Assembly: GCA_902805475.1 (NCBI GenBank)
Contig: CADCSX010000010.1
Location: 1,054,001-1,118,000, forward strand
Length of the DNA stretch: 64,000 bases
Origin: Entonaema liquescens
Taxonomy: Eukaryota; Ascomycota; Sordariomycetes; Xylariales; Xylariaceae
Reading direction: 5' to 3'
Numbering within the stretch: the stretch's first letter is position 1; each line of letters starts with the position of its first letter. A model generated the notes under the pieces. It worked only from the letters and a program-made list of their open reading frames with translations, was not told where the DNA came from and ran no database searches. Position numbers and translations under genes: made by a program. Below, piece by piece: positions 61,174-64,000 of this stretch.

Positions 61174-62095
61174 ACGCTTGTCTGTCTTCAAGGATTATAT
61201 TGACTCATCCGGTTGCTACGATAGCTCTCTACGTTCAGGGATAATAATCCTATTCACAGGCACTTTTGCTAGCGGGAAGATAGATGTATATCACAACCAA
61301 TATAATATAATGGAGTGATTTGTTGCAGAATCTGGTGAGTTGTGGCGCAGAACACGCGGCCTGCGGCCTGTAGCTTTTGATCGTAATAGGCCAGATTGTA
61401 GTTGTTTCTGCATGGTCCCGAGGTTAGGCAGAAGTCGACTTACACATTTCAATTGGGAGTTTGTTTAATTCATTTCGCAATGTCTCTTTATATATGAATA
61501 TAACAAGATTGTAAACATAAAATTCAAAGCTAGAAATACGTATCTTTTAATATCGTATTTGTGATAACTGATTCAAAGAGTTTAGGATTGGATTAATGAT
61601 ATAAAAGTACGTTATGGCTAAATAAAAATGGGCTTAGGTAAAAGTAGCATAGATTCGCAGTGTAACTCCGACGTCATTTGTTCCCTGTAAAGACTGACGT
61701 AGTTGACTTCCAAGCTTTGATAGTACCTAGTAGGGTACATGCCACTTTAAGCCCCACCAAATTTACCACCTAAACCAGCTCAGCAAGCAGGAGCTATCAC
61801 TTGGTAACAACTTCTCGTGAGACAAGGCCACCTTTCGACCTTTTTTGCTCTTTTTTAACTTTTAACCTCTTAATTCATTTATAACCCAAAAGTCTTCGTT
61901 GCACAAAAAGACAAGAAATCTCTACCCAATCTTCTTTGTCTTTTATACGTCAACAATTACCACCACTTGATATATCAACAACTACGTCAATTTCTTCCTT
62001 GACAACGCACAATTTGGGCATTGCTGCACCAAGCACAACACCATACGCACACACACAATTTCCTTCCCAAAGTTTCTACGAGCAGCTCGCCCAAG
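61174..62095. other. Intergenic region between DUS3 and the BAP31-like gene
   Basis: No gene is seen. The first 500 bp are the DUS3 3' flank. From 61790 on the sequence is CT/CAA-rich (for example CAACAATTACCACC), typical of a fungal 5' leader for the next gene. Confidence 0.5.
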
Positions 62096-63001
62096 ATGAC
62101 GCTCTATTACTCGCTTGTATGTTCCGCATCCCGCAAATTTCCCTTTAAAAGTATCCTCAAAGAAGTGTCTATCGAGTGCTACTAAGCTAGCTGCTGCTAT
62201 TGCTTTGGCCCACGATGAATGTATTCGACTTGCTAATTCTGGACAACCAGGTCTTCCTGCTCCTCGTAGCGGAGATGTCCCTCTTTATGCTACTCGTCAT
62301 TCCCATGCCTTTCACCGTCCGACGGAAGATGTTTACGTACGTTCAACAATGAGAAGTCACCTTAGAAATCATGGAGATCTAGCTAACACTTTATACCAAT
62401 TACAGCTTCCTCTCCGAAAATACACTCGTTGCCAAAGTACAGTATTGGCTGAAAATAACCTTTGTTTTCATCCTTATACTCTTCCTCGACAGCGTAAACC
62501 GCGTCTACCGCGTGCAGCTCGAGCTGGCCGCTGCCACCGACACGAATAAAGGCACTGCGTAAGCTTCCCCCCACCAATTCTTCCCCTCCGCTCTAGCCTT
62601 GTACTAATCAACCCTCCCTAAACAGAGCGGTGATGGGTCACGAACGTCTCGAAGTGCAAGCCCGCAAGTTCTACAGCCAGCGAAACATGTACCTGTGCGG
62701 TTTCACGCTATTCCTGTCGTTGATCCTGAACCGGACATACATGATGATCCTGGAGGTTCTCCGGCTCGAGGAGAAGGTCAAGCAGTACGAAGGTACCGAC
62801 CGCAAGACCAAGGACAGCGAAAAGTTGGCTGCTGCCGGAAAGCCCGGTGAGATCGCCCGCCTCCGCAACGAGCTTGAGAAACGCGACCGCGATATCGAGA
62901 CCCTCAAGAAGCAGGCTGAGGGCCTGTCCAAGGAGTACCACGACCTCTGCGAGAAGTACGGCGAGACCCTACCCCCTGCCGGTACCCGCAAGGACAAATA
63001 A
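62096..63001 (+). CDS. BAP31/Yet-family endoplasmic reticulum membrane protein
   Basis: Four exons, 62096-62116, 62251-62336, 62406-62558 and 62626-63001, give 211 aa, the normal size. The first exon has only seven codons (MTLYYSL). Three membrane segments follow: VFLLLVAEMSLFMLLVIPMP, WLKITFVFILILFLDSVNRV and NMYLCGFTLFLSLILNRTYM. The C-terminal half is a cytosolic coiled coil (RLEEKVKQYEG, ARLRNELEKRDRDIETLKKQ), ending RKDK, which is related to a dibasic ER-retrieval signal. Yeast members (Yet1, Yet3) act at the ER translocon and in membrane protein export; animal BAP31 is a chaperone and cargo receptor. All exon phases agree. The 5' exon is placed by its good fit to family N-termini and the GTATGT donor. 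Confidence 0.88.
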
Positions 63002-64000
63002 GCATCTGCTGCGTTACTGTGATACCACGGGCCTCGTACTGGAGCTGAGAGGGGCGAAACGCACTATCCGCGGTGAAGTAACTGAGATGTGTGGGTGTGG
63101 GGCAGATGGCATATGAGTTCCGAATTTTCCTTACCAACGTCCGAAGCGAACATCGCTGCTCCGCTTCAGAGGCTCACTGGCGTATCAGGAGAAATAAACG
63201 GGGTGAAGGAAAATATCGGCATCCTCGGTTGGATCCGGATCGGGCCGGACCGGCCAGATTGTTTTTTTACTATGTGAGATACATGGCTTTAAGTAGGCGT
63301 GGATGGACCTGGTTGTTCTACTCGGTAGCTATATGTTTTAGTAGAGGATGCTGCTCTGATGAATAGGAAAAATCTGCTATTTTTCTCCGCCTTTTTGGTT
63401 TAGTCATTGGGACTGATACGATGTGTGATAAATGAAGGCTATCGCGTGTTTAGTAAGTATCTGGAAGATGGCGTAGACTTGTGCTTGTCATCCTGTTCTA
63501 GAGTGGCAATCGTCTCATCTGCTATTTCCCTATTGCTTTGGGAGGCATGAGCGTAATTCCCCTACAACTATTATGAGTAATAACTACTACGGGTTAAGAA
63601 CAGCTACGGTAATATAGGAAGCCCGGTTTATAGCATGTAGACACATACATGCATCTCCCTGGCGATTTGCTTTAGAGGACAGCTTAAGTCTATTACTTAC
63701 AAGGAGTGGCTTGGTAAGACTCGTTTGAGTACATGGACGTGTAATTATGCAATGGAATAATGGCTACCTATGAAGCAAAGTCTTATTTGCCGCATAGGTA
63801 GCCACTAATAACATCTCACTTCAACTCTCAAGTATACGTTATACCACCACCAAGATGTACTTATTAAATCGATATTTTAGTTCATTTCATATCTTGCTAA
63901 ATAATATAATCATAGCGTAGCACATCATAGATTGGGTTTCCCCGCACCTCCGTAAATAGAGTTGACACCAAAATAACAGCTTTAATATAATCAAGGCCGA
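63002..64000. other. Intergenic sequence, right edge
   Basis: It holds the 3' flank of the BAP31-like gene and no further recognisable gene. The only structured element is the inverted repeat at 63761-63804. Confidence 0.5.
63761..63804. repeat. Inverted repeat, 12-bp stem
   Basis: TGGCTACCTATG (63761-63772) and CATAGGTAGCCA (63793-63804) are perfect reverse complements around a 20-nt loop. It could be the ends of a very small element or a hairpin in a transcript. Confidence 0.65.

Overview
The window looks like nuclear DNA of a filamentous ascomycete (Pezizomycotina, most likely a sordariomycete). Genes carry many short introns (about 50-140 nt) with GTRNGT donors, CTRAY-type branch points and AG acceptors. 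The families are typical of these fungi: NACHT-type NLR, HET, LaeA-like methyltransferase, L-arabinitol dehydrogenase, Sfp1 and a Ral2-like kelch/BTB protein. There is also a dispersed 5S rRNA gene that resembles the Neurospora type. I rebuilt most genes by joining exons whose phases agree; all functional names come from sequence recognition and no database search was run.

The left part (1-22 kb) is accessory in character. It holds a candidate small secreted protein, an NLR (NACHT) gene and a HET-domain gene in divergent orientation, a 5S rRNA gene, an enlarged SKP1-like paralogue, a small charged-repeat ORF and a DGD-domain/CCCH zinc-finger protein. L-arabinitol 4-dehydrogenase, ATP synthase subunit g and a seven-exon LaeA-like methyltransferase follow. 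The interval 21.2-30.7 kb has no recognisable protein gene and contains one intron-bearing tRNA-like gene.

The right part (30.7-64 kb) is conserved housekeeping sequence: TFIIA large subunit (TOA1), CDC20, the Ral2-like protein, SFP1, RCF2, a second kelch protein, DUS3 and a BAP31/Yet-family ER protein. Two long gene-poor spacers, 39.2-42.2 kb and 44.7-53.6 kb, are rich in simple repeats.

I see no clearly new multi-gene system. The best candidate for unusual biology is the divergent NLR/HET pair at 1.9-7.6 kb, which has the layout expected of an allorecognition or regulated-cell-death locus. A technical point matters for any reuse: three conserved genes (subunit g, the second kelch gene, DUS3) each lack exactly one base in the coding frame, and in each the break lies at or next to a four-base G/C run. 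This points to assembly undercalls rather than real pseudogenes.
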